DNA of 20,292 bases from a virus. Below, one piece after another: positions 11,735-17,471 of the stretch. Within the stretch, counting starts at the first letter, position 1, and each line of letters opens with the position of its first letter. The translations under genes and the position numbers were made by a program. The notes below the pieces were generated by a model. The model did not search any database, was not told the DNA's origin, and saw only the letters and a list, made by a program, of their open reading frames with translations. Location of the stretch: IMG/VR virus record IMGVR_UViG_3300047585_000093, positions 1 to 20,292 of that record, one strand, 5' to 3'.

Positions 11735-12121
11735 ATGACTGATTTTGAAATCGAACTAGCCGGGCGTTTGCACGAAGCCAATCTGCGTGTCGTCCACGCG
11801 GCGGAGGCTGTCGAACAGGAACGCGGGCGCCCTTTCATGCTGTTGCGTCCTCGCCTATTTCCAGAGGGAAATCAGTGGTGTGCCCTCTACGGAGAGAATA
11901 TTCAGGAGGGAGTCGCTGGGTTTGGCGACACGCCAGCCAGCGCCGCAGTTCAGTTCGACATCGAATGGCTCAACGCTCGATGCGCTGAAGGGAAGCCATG
12001 CACCAGTTGCTTTGGCGATAAGACAATTTCCATGAGCGATGGCAGCAAGCGCCTCTGTGATTACTGCCGTGGTACTGGCGTTGAACCCGCTGAGGGCAAG
12101 ACAACGGAGCAATCGAAGTGA
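11735..12121 (+). CDS. Protein with DnaJ-type zinc motif at the C-terminus, 128 aa
   Basis: Starts at ATG 11735-11737 with GGAG nine bases upstream. The N-terminal 90 residues contain a helix and then strands (MLLRPRLFPEGNQWCALYGE with GVAGFGDTPASAAVQFDIEW), like small DUF-type phage proteins that carry an FDxxW ending. The C-terminus has CTSC-x15-CDYCRGTG, the CxxC...CxxCxGxG form of a DnaJ zinc-binding motif. This motif is often borrowed as a structural knuckle in phage proteins. Confidence 0.65.
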   Translation: MTDFEIELAGRLHEANLRVVHAAEAVEQERGRPFMLLRPRLFPEGNQWCALYGENIQEGVAGFGDTPASAAVQFDIEWLNARCAEGKPCTSCFGDKTISMSDGSKRLCDYCRGTGVEPAEGKTTEQSK

Positions 12122-12531
12122 TGGGTTGCAGAGGCGCATCCCTTAACGGCTGGCCTGGTACTCAGGGAACGGCGGTACTGCCCGCTGAAATGCCGGTTGA
12201 ACAGTTGGGCCTCCGAGACGCAATCGTTAACTGTGTTGGCGGCTGGAGAAAATTAGTGCCAGCGTTTGTCGGTATCGAACAACCGTCACCGAATACACCA
12301 AGGGTCTCGTGGGGGAGTGGCTGCCCCTGGCAAAGTCATACCAAGCGCGGGGTCCGCAGGCCCGGAGCGCTTTCTGTAGCCGGCTCGAGGCGGACGCGCC
12401 AGATCACCGGAGTTGCCTGCGGTGCCGAGACCCGCCATAGCGAGAGAAGGGCCAACCCCGGCGGTGTATCCCGTAATGCGGGCACCGCCGGGCGAAGCTC
12501 ACCCCCTACATCCACACCGGAGCAAACATGA
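12118..12531 (+). CDS. Uncertain 137-codon ORF
   Basis: GTG 12118 overlaps the preceding stop (GTGA) with GGAG eight bases upstream, and the TGA overlaps the next ATG (ATGA), both in favour of translation. The first 50 residues look plausible, but the second half is Arg/Ser/Gly-rich with no fold, and a strong hairpin (12457-12492) lies in it. Another frame (about 12220-12440) is also open and gives a chain including EYTKGLVGEWLPLAKSYQAR, which looks at least as protein-like. The stretch may hold a decayed gene or a frameshift. Confidence 0.4.
   Translation: MMGCRGASLNGWPGTQGTAVLPAEMPVEQLGLRDAIVNCVGGWRKLVPAFVGIEQPSPNTPRVSWGSGCPWQSHTKRGVRRPGALSVAGSRRTRQITGVACGAETRHSERRANPGGVSRNAGTAGRSSPPTSTPEQT
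12457..12492 (+). repeat. Strong inverted repeat (14 bp stem)
   Basis: CCCGGCGGTG (12457-12466) pairs perfectly with CACCGCCGGG (12483-12492). After a TAT bulge, CCCG (12470-12473) pairs with CGGG (12479-12482) around loop TAATG. No T-run follows, so it is not a standard terminator. It lies 36 bases before the start at 12528. Confidence 0.7.
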
Positions 12532-12692
12532 CAGAAACAGAAGAATTGGCGATTGAGGACCATATCGAAATGGTGACGGCGACAGCGAAGGTGTTACCAA
12601 AACTCGTGGAACTGCTAAAGCCATTGCCACCAGTCTATCGACGCAAGGCTGTTGAGGCCGCTATCGTCTTATTGCAAGACATCACCGGGTAG
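12528..12692 (+). CDS. Small helical acidic protein, 54 aa
   Basis: ATG 12528-12530 (ATGA overlap; CCGGAGCAAAC gives GGAG at a good distance) to TAG 12690-12692. The product is helical with a Leu/Pro-rich centre (VLPKLVELLKPLPPVYRRKA) and a hydrophobic C-terminal helix (VEAAIVLLQDI). No family recognised. A clear ribosome site and regular composition support it. Confidence 0.65.
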   Translation: MTETEELAIEDHIEMVTATAKVLPKLVELLKPLPPVYRRKAVEAAIVLLQDITG

Positions 12693-12751
12693 TGCGACAC
12701 AACCTACGAGTGTAACGAAATGAATGCTCACCTGATTACGCCCTGCCCAGT

Positions 12752-12937
12752 TTGCTTCATGGTGGACGAGTGCCCGCATACCCCGTTCGCTGCCAACATC
12801 AATGGTGGTATGGAACAAATCCCTCGTCGCTTCACACACTGCCGCCTGTCGATCAGAAGATTGGCGGCCAGCGGGAGTGCGAGTGGTGCGGTCGCATCGA
12901 GCGGGCGAAACTTTCTTGGGAGACTGTCAAAGCATGA
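12752..12937 (+). CDS. Zinc-ribbon-like ORF with unclear start and possible frameshift
   Basis: This frame ends in an ATGA overlap with the next gene. It encodes CQHQWWYG followed by QRECEWCGRIERAKLSWETV, a C-x-H-x-W...C-x-x-C-G pattern typical of small zinc ribbons. It has no ATG; TTG 12752 or GTG 12770 are possible starts. A second frame begins at ATG 12720 and reads MNAHLITPCPVCFMVDECPH, also zinc-motif-like, but turns to nonsense after about 35 codons. A -1 shift would join the two. Either a frameshift (real or a sequence error) or a gene starting at a weak codon. Confidence 0.45.
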   Translation: MLHGGRVPAYPVRCQHQWWYGTNPSSLHTLPPVDQKIGGQRECEWCGRIERAKLSWETVKA

Positions 12938-13158
12938 CCACCGCCGCAGATTGGTTCGAGGACGAGAGCGAATTCCGCCAGCTCTGCGGCGATGCTCAGT
13001 CCCAGGCGCAGGGTGAATCCTCGCAGGACTTCTCTGCCGAGATGGTCATCAAGGCGAAGGAGCGCGGCCTGACTACCTACCTCAGCCAGAAGCAACTCGA
13101 GTGGCTGTGCAAGCTTGCGGACTGGGATTTACCCAAAAGGCGCGCTCACAATGGATGA
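12934..13158 (+). CDS. Small soluble protein, 74 aa
   Basis: ATG 12934-12936, GGGAG upstream, ATGA overlap with the zinc-ribbon ORF. The N-terminal 40 residues are acidic and Gln-rich. The C-terminal half (KAKERGLTTYLSQKQLEWLC and KLADWDLPKRR) is a helical segment resembling the end of small phage proteins that pack against a zinc domain. No function assigned. Overlaps the Lar-like gene by eight bases. Confidence 0.65.
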   Translation: MTTAADWFEDESEFRQLCGDAQSQAQGESSQDFSAEMVIKAKERGLTTYLSQKQLEWLCKLADWDLPKRRAHNG

Positions 13159-13402
13159 GCAGTTATCAGAATGTCCGTTCTGCGGCGGCCAAGTCGAATT
13201 CCATCAGCATACGGAAGACTGCCGAGACGGATGCCACTACATCGTTTGCAAGGGAAAATGCGGCGGTTTCTTCGATTTCAGCGCCTCGGCAGATCCGAAC
13301 AATGATTGCGAGACGCTGGCTGCGCTGAGAAGCGCTATCGCGAAATTCTGGAATCGACGCGTGTATATAACATACGTCAGCGCAGGTGACACCAATGGAT
13401 GA
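13151..13402 (+). CDS. Lar-like zinc-ribbon protein (restriction alleviation family type)
   Basis: An 83-residue protein from ATG 13151-13153. It has the hallmarks of the Lar family: an N-terminal CPFCGG (residues 8-13), a second pair in YIVCKGKCGG, and a C-terminal helix with AIAKFWNRR, where the family has A-x-x-x-W-N-x-R. Rac-prophage Lar reduces restriction by type I systems; many family members in phages have no tested function. Its place among small unknown early genes fits an anti-host role. Confidence 0.7.
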   Translation: MDEQLSECPFCGGQVEFHQHTEDCRDGCHYIVCKGKCGGFFDFSASADPNNDCETLAALRSAIAKFWNRRVYITYVSAGDTNG

Positions 13403-13712
13403 GCGCGCACAAGCTATCGCTCTGGCGCACCGGCTATTGGATGAGCCGAACTGCGACCCGGACGATGATCTCAGGATACTCGCGAGACAGTTACTGCGCG
13501 CGCGCGAGGGAACTGAGCACGTCGTTTATGCCTACGTCAAAGACGACGGCTCATTTCGTGTCGAGTCTGACATCACGACTCAACAAAAAGCCGACGACTA
13601 TGTCAGATGGTATTACGGCACCGTGGCCAAAGCAGCCGCCGAGGGACGCCGTATGGTTCAGTGTGTAGTGAGTTTTCCGGTCAGCGCATCCCGTGATCAG
13701 GAGCAAACATGA
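13395..13712 (+). CDS. Hypothetical protein, 105 aa
   Basis: ATG 13395-13397 with AGGTG eight bases upstream. The N-terminal 35 residues are helical (RAQAIALAHRLLDEPNCDPD). The rest alternates strands and helix (EHVVYAYVKDDGSFRVESDI, YVRWYYGTVAKAAAEGRRMV), suggesting a small alpha/beta domain. No family recognised. Ends in an ATGA overlap. Confidence 0.65.
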   Translation: MDERAQAIALAHRLLDEPNCDPDDDLRILARQLLRAREGTEHVVYAYVKDDGSFRVESDITTQQKADDYVRWYYGTVAKAAAEGRRMVQCVVSFPVSASRDQEQT

Positions 13713-13996
13713 AGGCGATCTACAAATACAGCCTACCCGTGCAGGAAAAGCTCACCGTTGAGTTACCTGCCGAAGCGCAGATCATTCGAGTCGAAGACGT
13801 CGCCGGCCTGTTCTTCCTCTGGGCTATCGTCGAGACCGACGAGCAGCATCCGAAGCAGACGCGCTACATCGAGTGCTACAAAACCGGACAGCCGATTGAA
13901 ACGCCGCTAGAGGATCTACGGTACATCGGCGCCTGCAAGCTCTTCATCATGCAGGAGCTTTGCCTATATATGTTCGAGAATGTCAATGTACGGTGA
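13709..13996 (+). CDS. DUF7352-like phage protein
   Basis: A 95-residue beta-rich protein from ATG 13709-13711. The pattern IYKYSLPVQEKLTVELPAEA, then VEDVAGLFFLWAIVETDEQ, RYIECYKTGQPI and a final LYMFENV matches a widespread phage and plasmid family of about 90-100 residues whose members read 'I-[WY]-K-[FY]-x-L...M-P-x-[GE]-A...C-L-W-A-x-V...GTGxPI...H-V-F'. Function of the family is unknown. It overlaps the next gene by 17 bases. Confidence 0.65.
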   Translation: MKAIYKYSLPVQEKLTVELPAEAQIIRVEDVAGLFFLWAIVETDEQHPKQTRYIECYKTGQPIETPLEDLRYIGACKLFIMQELCLYMFENVNVR

Positions 13997-14639
13997 CCTG
14001 CCAGTGTCTTTGGGCGTGCGGCCCGCTGAATGCAGCGAGTTCATGTTCTACCAGTACATGCCCATCAAGCTCGCGGGGGTGGTTGGCATTCAGGGCTCCG
14101 CGGAACCTCGTCTCCAGTGCTTCGATTCGCTCATCGGGGCGGCCTGCTGCGATTACGTCGGTTTCCGTGGCCTGGACGAGTTCGTCCGGTCCTATATCTA
14201 TGTGACCGCCAAGTACGGCTGGAATCGACCCGCCGCCCTCCAGAACCGTCCTGGTTGGCACTCCGATGGCTTCATGACGGACGACATCAATTACATCTGG
14301 TCGGACCGGACGCCGACCGAGTTCAATACCAGCGCCTTCAAGCTCACCATGGACGACGAGGTTTCCATGGAAGAAATGCGCGCCCAGGCCGAGCACCGGA
14401 ACAATCTGACGCACGCGCCGATGACGCTGCTGCGTCTGGATCAATATTGCATCCATCGACCGGCTGAGCCGGGGAACGTCGAGTTGCGCACTTTCCTCAA
14501 GGTCTCGTTCAGTCGCGATAAGTACGATCTCGCCGGCAACTCGCACAACTACTTGCTGGATTATAACTGGCCGGTGCGCGAGCGCAGTCTCGCGAGAAAT
14601 ATCCCGCAACAAGTAACCGTGTCACCGAGTCAAACATGA
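13980..14639 (+). CDS. Candidate 2-oxoglutarate/Fe(II) dioxygenase
   Basis: A 219-residue soluble protein. The sequence fits a double-stranded beta-helix oxygenase: an HxD motif in PGWHSDGF (H94, D96), a distal His in YCIHRPAEPG (H159) 63 residues later, and an Arg 11 residues on (R170 in ELRTFLKVSFSR) where 2-oxoglutarate binds. This order and spacing are those of the superfamily. The substrate is unknown; phage enzymes of this type modify DNA bases, proteins or small molecules. The conserved-looking DDINYIWSD and GNSHNYLLDYNWPV segments suggest a distinct phage subfamily. Starts at ATG 13980, overlapping the previous gene. Confidence 0.6.
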   Translation: MSMYGDLPVSLGVRPAECSEFMFYQYMPIKLAGVVGIQGSAEPRLQCFDSLIGAACCDYVGFRGLDEFVRSYIYVTAKYGWNRPAALQNRPGWHSDGFMTDDINYIWSDRTPTEFNTSAFKLTMDDEVSMEEMRAQAEHRNNLTHAPMTLLRLDQYCIHRPAEPGNVELRTFLKVSFSRDKYDLAGNSHNYLLDYNWPVRERSLARNIPQQVTVSPSQT

Positions 14640-14863
14640 CAGCCTATGTCTTCAGCAAGCCCGACAGCCCCGAGGATCTGATCTGCCGCCATGTGCGGGA
14701 GACCTGCAAGATCATCGGTCCTGCGAAGTACAGCGAGGAGATAGAGGCGTGCTTCTCGCTGATGTACCGGCTCGTGCACGAACTGCGATCGAGGATCGCC
14801 CAGGCCGAAGCCATCATGGAAAGCTCCGGTCGCCCCACGCCAGCGAATCAGGAGAAGCCGTGA
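14636..14863 (+). CDS. Small helical protein, 75 aa
   Basis: ATG 14636-14638 in an ATGA overlap. Helical, with EDLICRHVRETCKIIGPAKY and LVHELRSRIAQAEAIMESSG segments and a Pro-rich tail. No recognised domain. Tight overlap with the dioxygenase candidate suggests co-expression but not necessarily shared function. Confidence 0.6.
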   Translation: MTAYVFSKPDSPEDLICRHVRETCKIIGPAKYSEEIEACFSLMYRLVHELRSRIAQAEAIMESSGRPTPANQEKP

Positions 14864-15366
14864 AAAGAAGGCGAGCGCTGCTCAAATACGATGACGCCCC
14901 TCCTTCGGCATCCGGCCTCGAGGTGTCGGTATATCTCGCCGACGAAGTAGATGAAGTCCTCAAACGCCAGGCGTCCGCAGCGTTGGCGGGCATGAACGCG
15001 GCCAAGGCGATCTCATCGCACGACCTGGAGCGGGCTGCCCGGCTACGAGCCGAATCCTCCCCGGACGCATTGGAGAGCGAGCGGCAGGCCAACGCGAAGC
15101 TGACTCAGGAACTCTCCCTCGCCGAGGAAGGGCTGGCGAACTACGCGCGGGAGAATGCGCAGTTGAAAGCGTCAAATGAAACGCTCGCGCTACAGCGGGA
15201 CCACTGGCTCGCGGTGGCGCGAGAGAAGGATGCGCAGGTCGAGCGGCTGCGGGAAGCCATCGAGACTCATCGGCAGGCCATTGGCAACGGAGGCAACATG
15301 GTCGAGGCGGATGAAGAACTATGGGCCATATTGCAACCCGAACCACAGCCCGGTGAGCAAACATGA
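14860..15366 (+). CDS. Coiled-coil protein, 168 aa
   Basis: GTG 14860-14862 in a GTGA overlap with GGAG upstream. After a basic N-terminus, residues 40-150 form a long, charged, Ala/Glu/Gln-rich coiled coil (ERQANAKLTQELSLAEEGLA, ARENAQLKASNETLALQRDH). The C-terminal 18 residues are acidic and Pro-rich. Dimeric or trimeric rod-like proteins of this kind are frequent in phage early regions, with unknown function. An in-frame extension to 14749 would run through the previous gene and is rejected. Confidence 0.65.
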   Translation: MKRRRALLKYDDAPPSASGLEVSVYLADEVDEVLKRQASAALAGMNAAKAISSHDLERAARLRAESSPDALESERQANAKLTQELSLAEEGLANYARENAQLKASNETLALQRDHWLAVAREKDAQVERLREAIETHRQAIGNGGNMVEADEELWAILQPEPQPGEQT

Positions 15367-15518
15367 AAAAGTCTGAGCCGCCAAAGGTCATCGATCTGAA
15401 GAAGGTTCGCTATGGGCGCACAGTCATGCACTTCTATGACAAATTCGAGCGCGCTGCAAAACGACAGGATCGAGAGCATAAAGCCGAGGTCGAGCGGGAA
15501 GCGCGAAAAAAGTGGTAA
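15363..15518 (+). CDS. Highly charged 51-residue protein
   Basis: ATG 15363-15365 (ATGA overlap) to TAA 15516-15518. A Lys/Arg/Glu-rich helical peptide (KKVRYGRTVMHFYDKFERAA, KRQDREHKAEVEREARKK). It may bind nucleic acid. It is the last gene before the internal promoter. Confidence 0.6.
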   Translation: MKKSEPPKVIDLKKVRYGRTVMHFYDKFERAAKRQDREHKAEVEREARKKW

Positions 15519-15524
15519 TAGGGC

Positions 15525-15554
15525 TTGACGCCCTATAGGGTCTTATGGCCTAAT
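15525..15554 (+). promoter_or_regulatory. Internal promoter with palindromic operator
   Basis: TTGACG (15525-15530) and CCTAAT (15549-15554) with 18 bp between; TAATAT at 15551-15556 is an alternative -10. Directly after the -35 lies the perfect palindrome CCCTATAGGG (15531-15540). GGGC-TTGAC-GCCC (15521-15533) adds another inverted repeat. A regulator bound there would block RNA polymerase. The downstream HTH protein (15789-15968) is the obvious candidate. Confidence 0.55.
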
Positions 15555-15579
15555 ATCTCCATCGAAACGGGGGACGAAC

Positions 15580-15792
15580 ATGGCCAAGGCAGTACAGACT
15601 TACACCGGATACACGATGGACTTCACCAGCCAGATCCAGTTCGCCGAGACGGCCGATGGCCGGGTGTTCAAGCGTAGCCAGTTCCGGGACCCGCGCTACG
15701 GCTACAAGTGGGCTGCCTGGCGCGAGACGGTGAAAGCGGCGATCGAGGGGAAGATTCCCCAAGGCCCGCGGAACTGGAGGCTCCCGGCTTGA
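15580..15792 (+). CDS. First gene of the internal operon, 70 aa
   Basis: ATG 15580-15582 with a strong GGGGGA site. A small basic/aromatic protein (FAETADGRVFKRSQFRDPRY, then GYKWAAWRETVKAAIEGKIP). It likely folds as strands plus a C-terminal helix. It overlaps an HTH gene by TTGA and is under the palindromic promoter, so it may be a partner or target of the regulator. Family not recognised. Confidence 0.65.
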   Translation: MAKAVQTYTGYTMDFTSQIQFAETADGRVFKRSQFRDPRYGYKWAAWRETVKAAIEGKIPQGPRNWRLPA

Positions 15793-15968
15793 CCGGGGGC
15801 CAGCTTCAGAAGCTGCTAGACCGCGCAGGGTTGTCCCAGCGCGGCGCAGCCAAGGCCCTTGGGATCAATGAGAGGACGATGCGGAAATACGTGGCAGGCG
15901 ACGCTGAGGTTCCCAAAGTAGTCGAACTTGCCGTGCTCTATCTCGCGCAACATTCGGAGAAGAAGTGA
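15789..15968 (+). CDS. XRE-type helix-turn-helix protein, 59 aa
   Basis: TTG 15789-15791 overlaps the previous stop; GGAGG lies upstream. The whole chain is one HTH domain: QLQKLLDRAGLSQRGAAKAL, then GINERTMRKYVAGDAEVPKV, with the recognition helix around NERTMRKYV, followed by a dimer helix (VVELAVLYLAQHSEKK). Such single-domain proteins bind short palindromes. Autoregulation of the CCCTATAGGG promoter 250 bases upstream is a natural hypothesis. Confidence 0.75.
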   Translation: MTGGQLQKLLDRAGLSQRGAAKALGINERTMRKYVAGDAEVPKVVELAVLYLAQHSEKK

Positions 15969-16207
15969 TGCAAACCCTGATCGTCAAATACAAGACCATG
16001 GACGGCACCGGATCGTATCCCGTGGTTCAGTGGGCCAAGGGCAGCAAGTACACTCCCAAGGACCCCGAAACTCGGGCGCGCGAGTGGTGCACGCGTGGTC
16101 AGTGGGAATACCTCTCCCACCGCATCCATGATGATGGGCGCACGCGCGCCGAAGAGGAGCGCGACTACCGCGCAATGTGCCGGTCTGAGCGGCTGCGCGG
16201 CGCCTGA
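15968..16207 (+). CDS. Small basic protein, 79 aa
   Basis: I chose ATG 15968-15970, eight bases after GGAG; GTG 15965 is an alternative. The product is a charged, Arg- and Tyr/Trp-rich protein (VVQWAKGSKYTPKDPETRAR, REWCTRGQWEYLSHRIHDDG) ending in an Arg-rich helix. No known motif. Composition suggests nucleic-acid contact. Confidence 0.6.
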   Translation: MQTLIVKYKTMDGTGSYPVVQWAKGSKYTPKDPETRAREWCTRGQWEYLSHRIHDDGRTRAEEERDYRAMCRSERLRGA

Positions 16208-16223
16208 TACGTCATCACAACCA

Positions 16224-16316
16224 ATGGGCGCAGCAGCGGTGAACAGGGCCAGCCAACGGGCGCAACTCCGGTGTTACCCCGGAAAGCCGCTGCTGCACTC
16301 TCCAGTTCAACCATGA
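16224..16316 (+). CDS. Possible 30-residue ORF in a structured leader
   Basis: ATG 16224 to TGA 16314-16316, ending in an ATGA overlap with the next gene, which has no Shine-Dalgarno of its own. The same DNA forms a strong hairpin (see next entry), so coding and RNA structure compete as explanations. The peptide is basic (AVNRASQRAQLR) and unremarkable, with no ribosome site before it. Confidence 0.3.
   Translation: MGAAAVNRASQRAQLRCYPGKPLLHSPVQP
16230..16296 (+). promoter_or_regulatory. Structured leader element
   Basis: GCAGCAGCGG (16230-16239) pairs perfectly with CCGCTGCTGC (16287-16296), a 10-bp stem. It encloses a second hairpin TCCGG/CCGGA (16267-16283) and a repeated GGGCGCA (16226-16232 and 16258-16264). 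It lies in the 105-base gap before the last gene of the operon and may control its translation. No known riboswitch class is recognised. Confidence 0.5.
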
Positions 16317-16543
16317 GCACTGATTACTCCGCCACCTGTGACGCCTGTAAGATCTTTTGGCACATCGGTCAGCGTATGGCCATCGATATCTATTCGTTCG
16401 GCTACGGGACTGGAGACATCGAGGGTGCCGCAAAAGCAATGAAATTGCTCGCGGAGCACTCCGAGCATGGTGTGGTGCGCGTCATGGAGACTGACCTCAC
16501 ACCCGAAGGCTATGAAGACGTAGACCCAAAGCTCACCGGCTAA
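16313..16543 (+). CDS. Last gene of the rightward operon, 76 aa
   Basis: ATG 16313-16315; no ribosome site is visible, so translation may depend on the ORF or structure upstream. The product starts with CDACK followed by FWHIGQRMAIDIYSFGYG, then a helix with EHSEHGVVRVMETD. The C-x-x-C plus GQ plus H-x-x-H layout suggests a small metal-binding domain seen in several phage and bacterial proteins of unknown function. Converges with the leftward genes 11 bases further on. Confidence 0.65.
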   Translation: MSTDYSATCDACKIFWHIGQRMAIDIYSFGYGTGDIEGAAKAMKLLAEHSEHGVVRVMETDLTPEGYEDVDPKLTG

Positions 16544-16558
16544 CTCATCGGCAGTTAG
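16540..16558. terminator. Weak hairpin between converging genes
   Basis: CTAACT (16540-16545) and AGTTAG (16553-16558) form a six-base-pair stem that includes the stop codons of both converging genes. There is no T-run on either side, so intrinsic termination is doubtful. Confidence 0.25.
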
Positions 16559-16704
16559 TGAAGTAGCGCGCCGTGCCCGAGAATCTCTGACAGCACCCAG
16601 CACGCCAATCCGAACGCGACCAAATTATATCTCGAGGCCGGTACACCGATAGCGGCCAACAGGAACAGAACGAACGCGGCAACGAGCAGAATCAGCGTGA
16701 TCAT
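16555..16704 (-). CDS. Two-pass membrane protein, 49 aa
   Basis: ATG 16702-16704 to TAA 16555-16557. Two hydrophobic helices (ITLILLVAAFVLFLLAAIGV and YNLVAFGLACWVLSEILG) joined by a short basic turn, with almost no soluble part. It is the last gene of the lysis-type cluster, so a holin or antiholin-like role is possible. The extension to 16761 overlaps the previous gene. Confidence 0.6.
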   Translation of the reverse strand: MITLILLVAAFVLFLLAAIGVPASRYNLVAFGLACWVLSEILGHGALLH

Positions 16705-16717
16705 GGCATACCTCTTC

Positions 16718-17176
16718 CTAACTGGTGACGATGGCTCCAAGAGCGCTGCATACGATGGCAAGTGTCACGGGCTCGATCTTGTTGATCGGGCTGTAGAGCG
16801 GCGGACAGATGGCGGCCGTCTCGAGACAGGCAGTCGCCAATTCACTGCAGAACCAGGAGTCCGGTGCACGCCAATCCCGGTTGACCAGGAAGGCTTCGAT
16901 GGCGGTGATGTCGTAGGGCTTTCCCCGCTGGGCATAGGCGAAGTCCCAGAACGTCTTTTCCTGCTGAGGGTTGGTCGAGAAGCTCAGACGGGCCTTTCTG
17001 GCGAACTTCTCGTAGTCAGGTGCCCGTGAGGCTACCCCTGGCGTGCTCGTGTCGCTGCGGGCCCCGTAGAGCCTTCCATTGGCCTCCACGAGGTCTACGT
17101 GACTGAAGGGGCCCGCCCCCCCCAGTTCGATGATCAGAGAGCCCAGATCGTTCTGTGCGCTGAATTGAAGGGTGAT
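16718..17176 (-). CDS. Papain-fold (NlpC/P60-like, permuted) peptidase without a normal start codon
   Basis: Predicted cysteine peptidase or amidase of the YiiX/NlpC-P60 superfamily. The catalytic Cys is in DSWFCSEL, and the family's His is in PFSHVDLV near residue 36. The His lies upstream of the first usable GTG (17087-17089), so the true protein must start earlier. In frame upstream the family-like opening ITLQFSAQNDLGSLIIELGG is open, but contains no ATG, GTG or TTG. I place the start at ATC 17174-17176 (ACG just before is an alternative), with AAGGTGGGG upstream. Length would be about 152 aa. Similar phage proteins begin M-I-T-[LI]-Q-F. Confidence 0.6.
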   Translation of the reverse strand: MTLQFSAQNDLGSLIIELGGAGPFSHVDLVEANGRLYGARSDTSTPGVASRAPDYEKFARKARLSFSTNPQQEKTFWDFAYAQRGKPYDITAIEAFLVNRDWRAPDSWFCSELATACLETAAICPPLYSPINKIEPVTLAIVCSALGAIVTS

Positions 17177-17183
17177 CGTGGGG

Positions 17184-17471
17184 CTACCCCACCTTGGCGA
17201 CCGGTGGCGCGACAGGCCCTGACACGACGGCCGGCGCCTGATTGATCGCGGCGTTAAGGTCCGTGATCAGTTCCACCAGAAGACTCGGCTGGGCCGCGGC
17301 GATCTTCACGATGGCGGGGGCAGCCGCGGCGATCAGCCCGGCCTTGGTGGGATTGGCCAAAGCGGCTGGAATGACTGCCGCCAGCGCCGGCCCAATGACG
17401 CCGACCTCCTGGCTGTTCAGCGTGCCCAGCGGACCCTTCAAATCACTGACAAGCGTTTGGAAGAAGTTCAT
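17184..17471 (-). CDS. Ala-rich helical protein, 95 aa
   Basis: ATG 17469-17471 in an ATGA overlap with the holin-like gene; no Shine-Dalgarno is visible. The middle is a long, mildly hydrophobic Ala-rich stretch (GPALAAVIPAALANPTKAGL, IAAAAPAIVKIAAAQPSLLV) and the C-terminus is Pro/Val-rich. The frame upstream of the ATG is open to the A8 run at 17480-17487, so the protein could also be made as a frameshifted extension of the previous gene. Function unknown; virion or lysis-related by position. Confidence 0.65.
   Translation of the reverse strand: MNFFQTLVSDLKGPLGTLNSQEVGVIGPALAAVIPAALANPTKAGLIAAAAPAIVKIAAAQPSLLVELITDLNAAINQAPAVVSGPVAPPVAKVG

Noticed and set aside
12720-13016. 98-codon ORF from ATG 12720 as a complete gene
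   Set aside because: Only the first 35 codons look protein-like; the rest is a shadow of the genes ending at 12937 and starting at 12934.
13983-14612. 209-codon - strand open frame opposite the dioxygenase candidate
   Set aside because: The + strand frame has family motifs, a proper start overlap and its place in the operon; the - strand frame is a mirror effect of high GC.
15531-15540. Similarity of CCCTATAGGG to the core of T7-type promoters
   Set aside because: The rest of the T7 consensus is absent and no phage RNA polymerase is seen; a palindromic operator in a sigma70 promoter explains it better.
16540-16558. Bidirectional terminator between converging operons
   Set aside because: Only six base pairs and no T-run; listed with low confidence only.
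17116-17123. Apparent frameshift in the peptidase gene at a run of C
   Set aside because: A first reading with seven C gave a shift; the run has eight C and the frame is continuous. Only the missing start codon remains odd.
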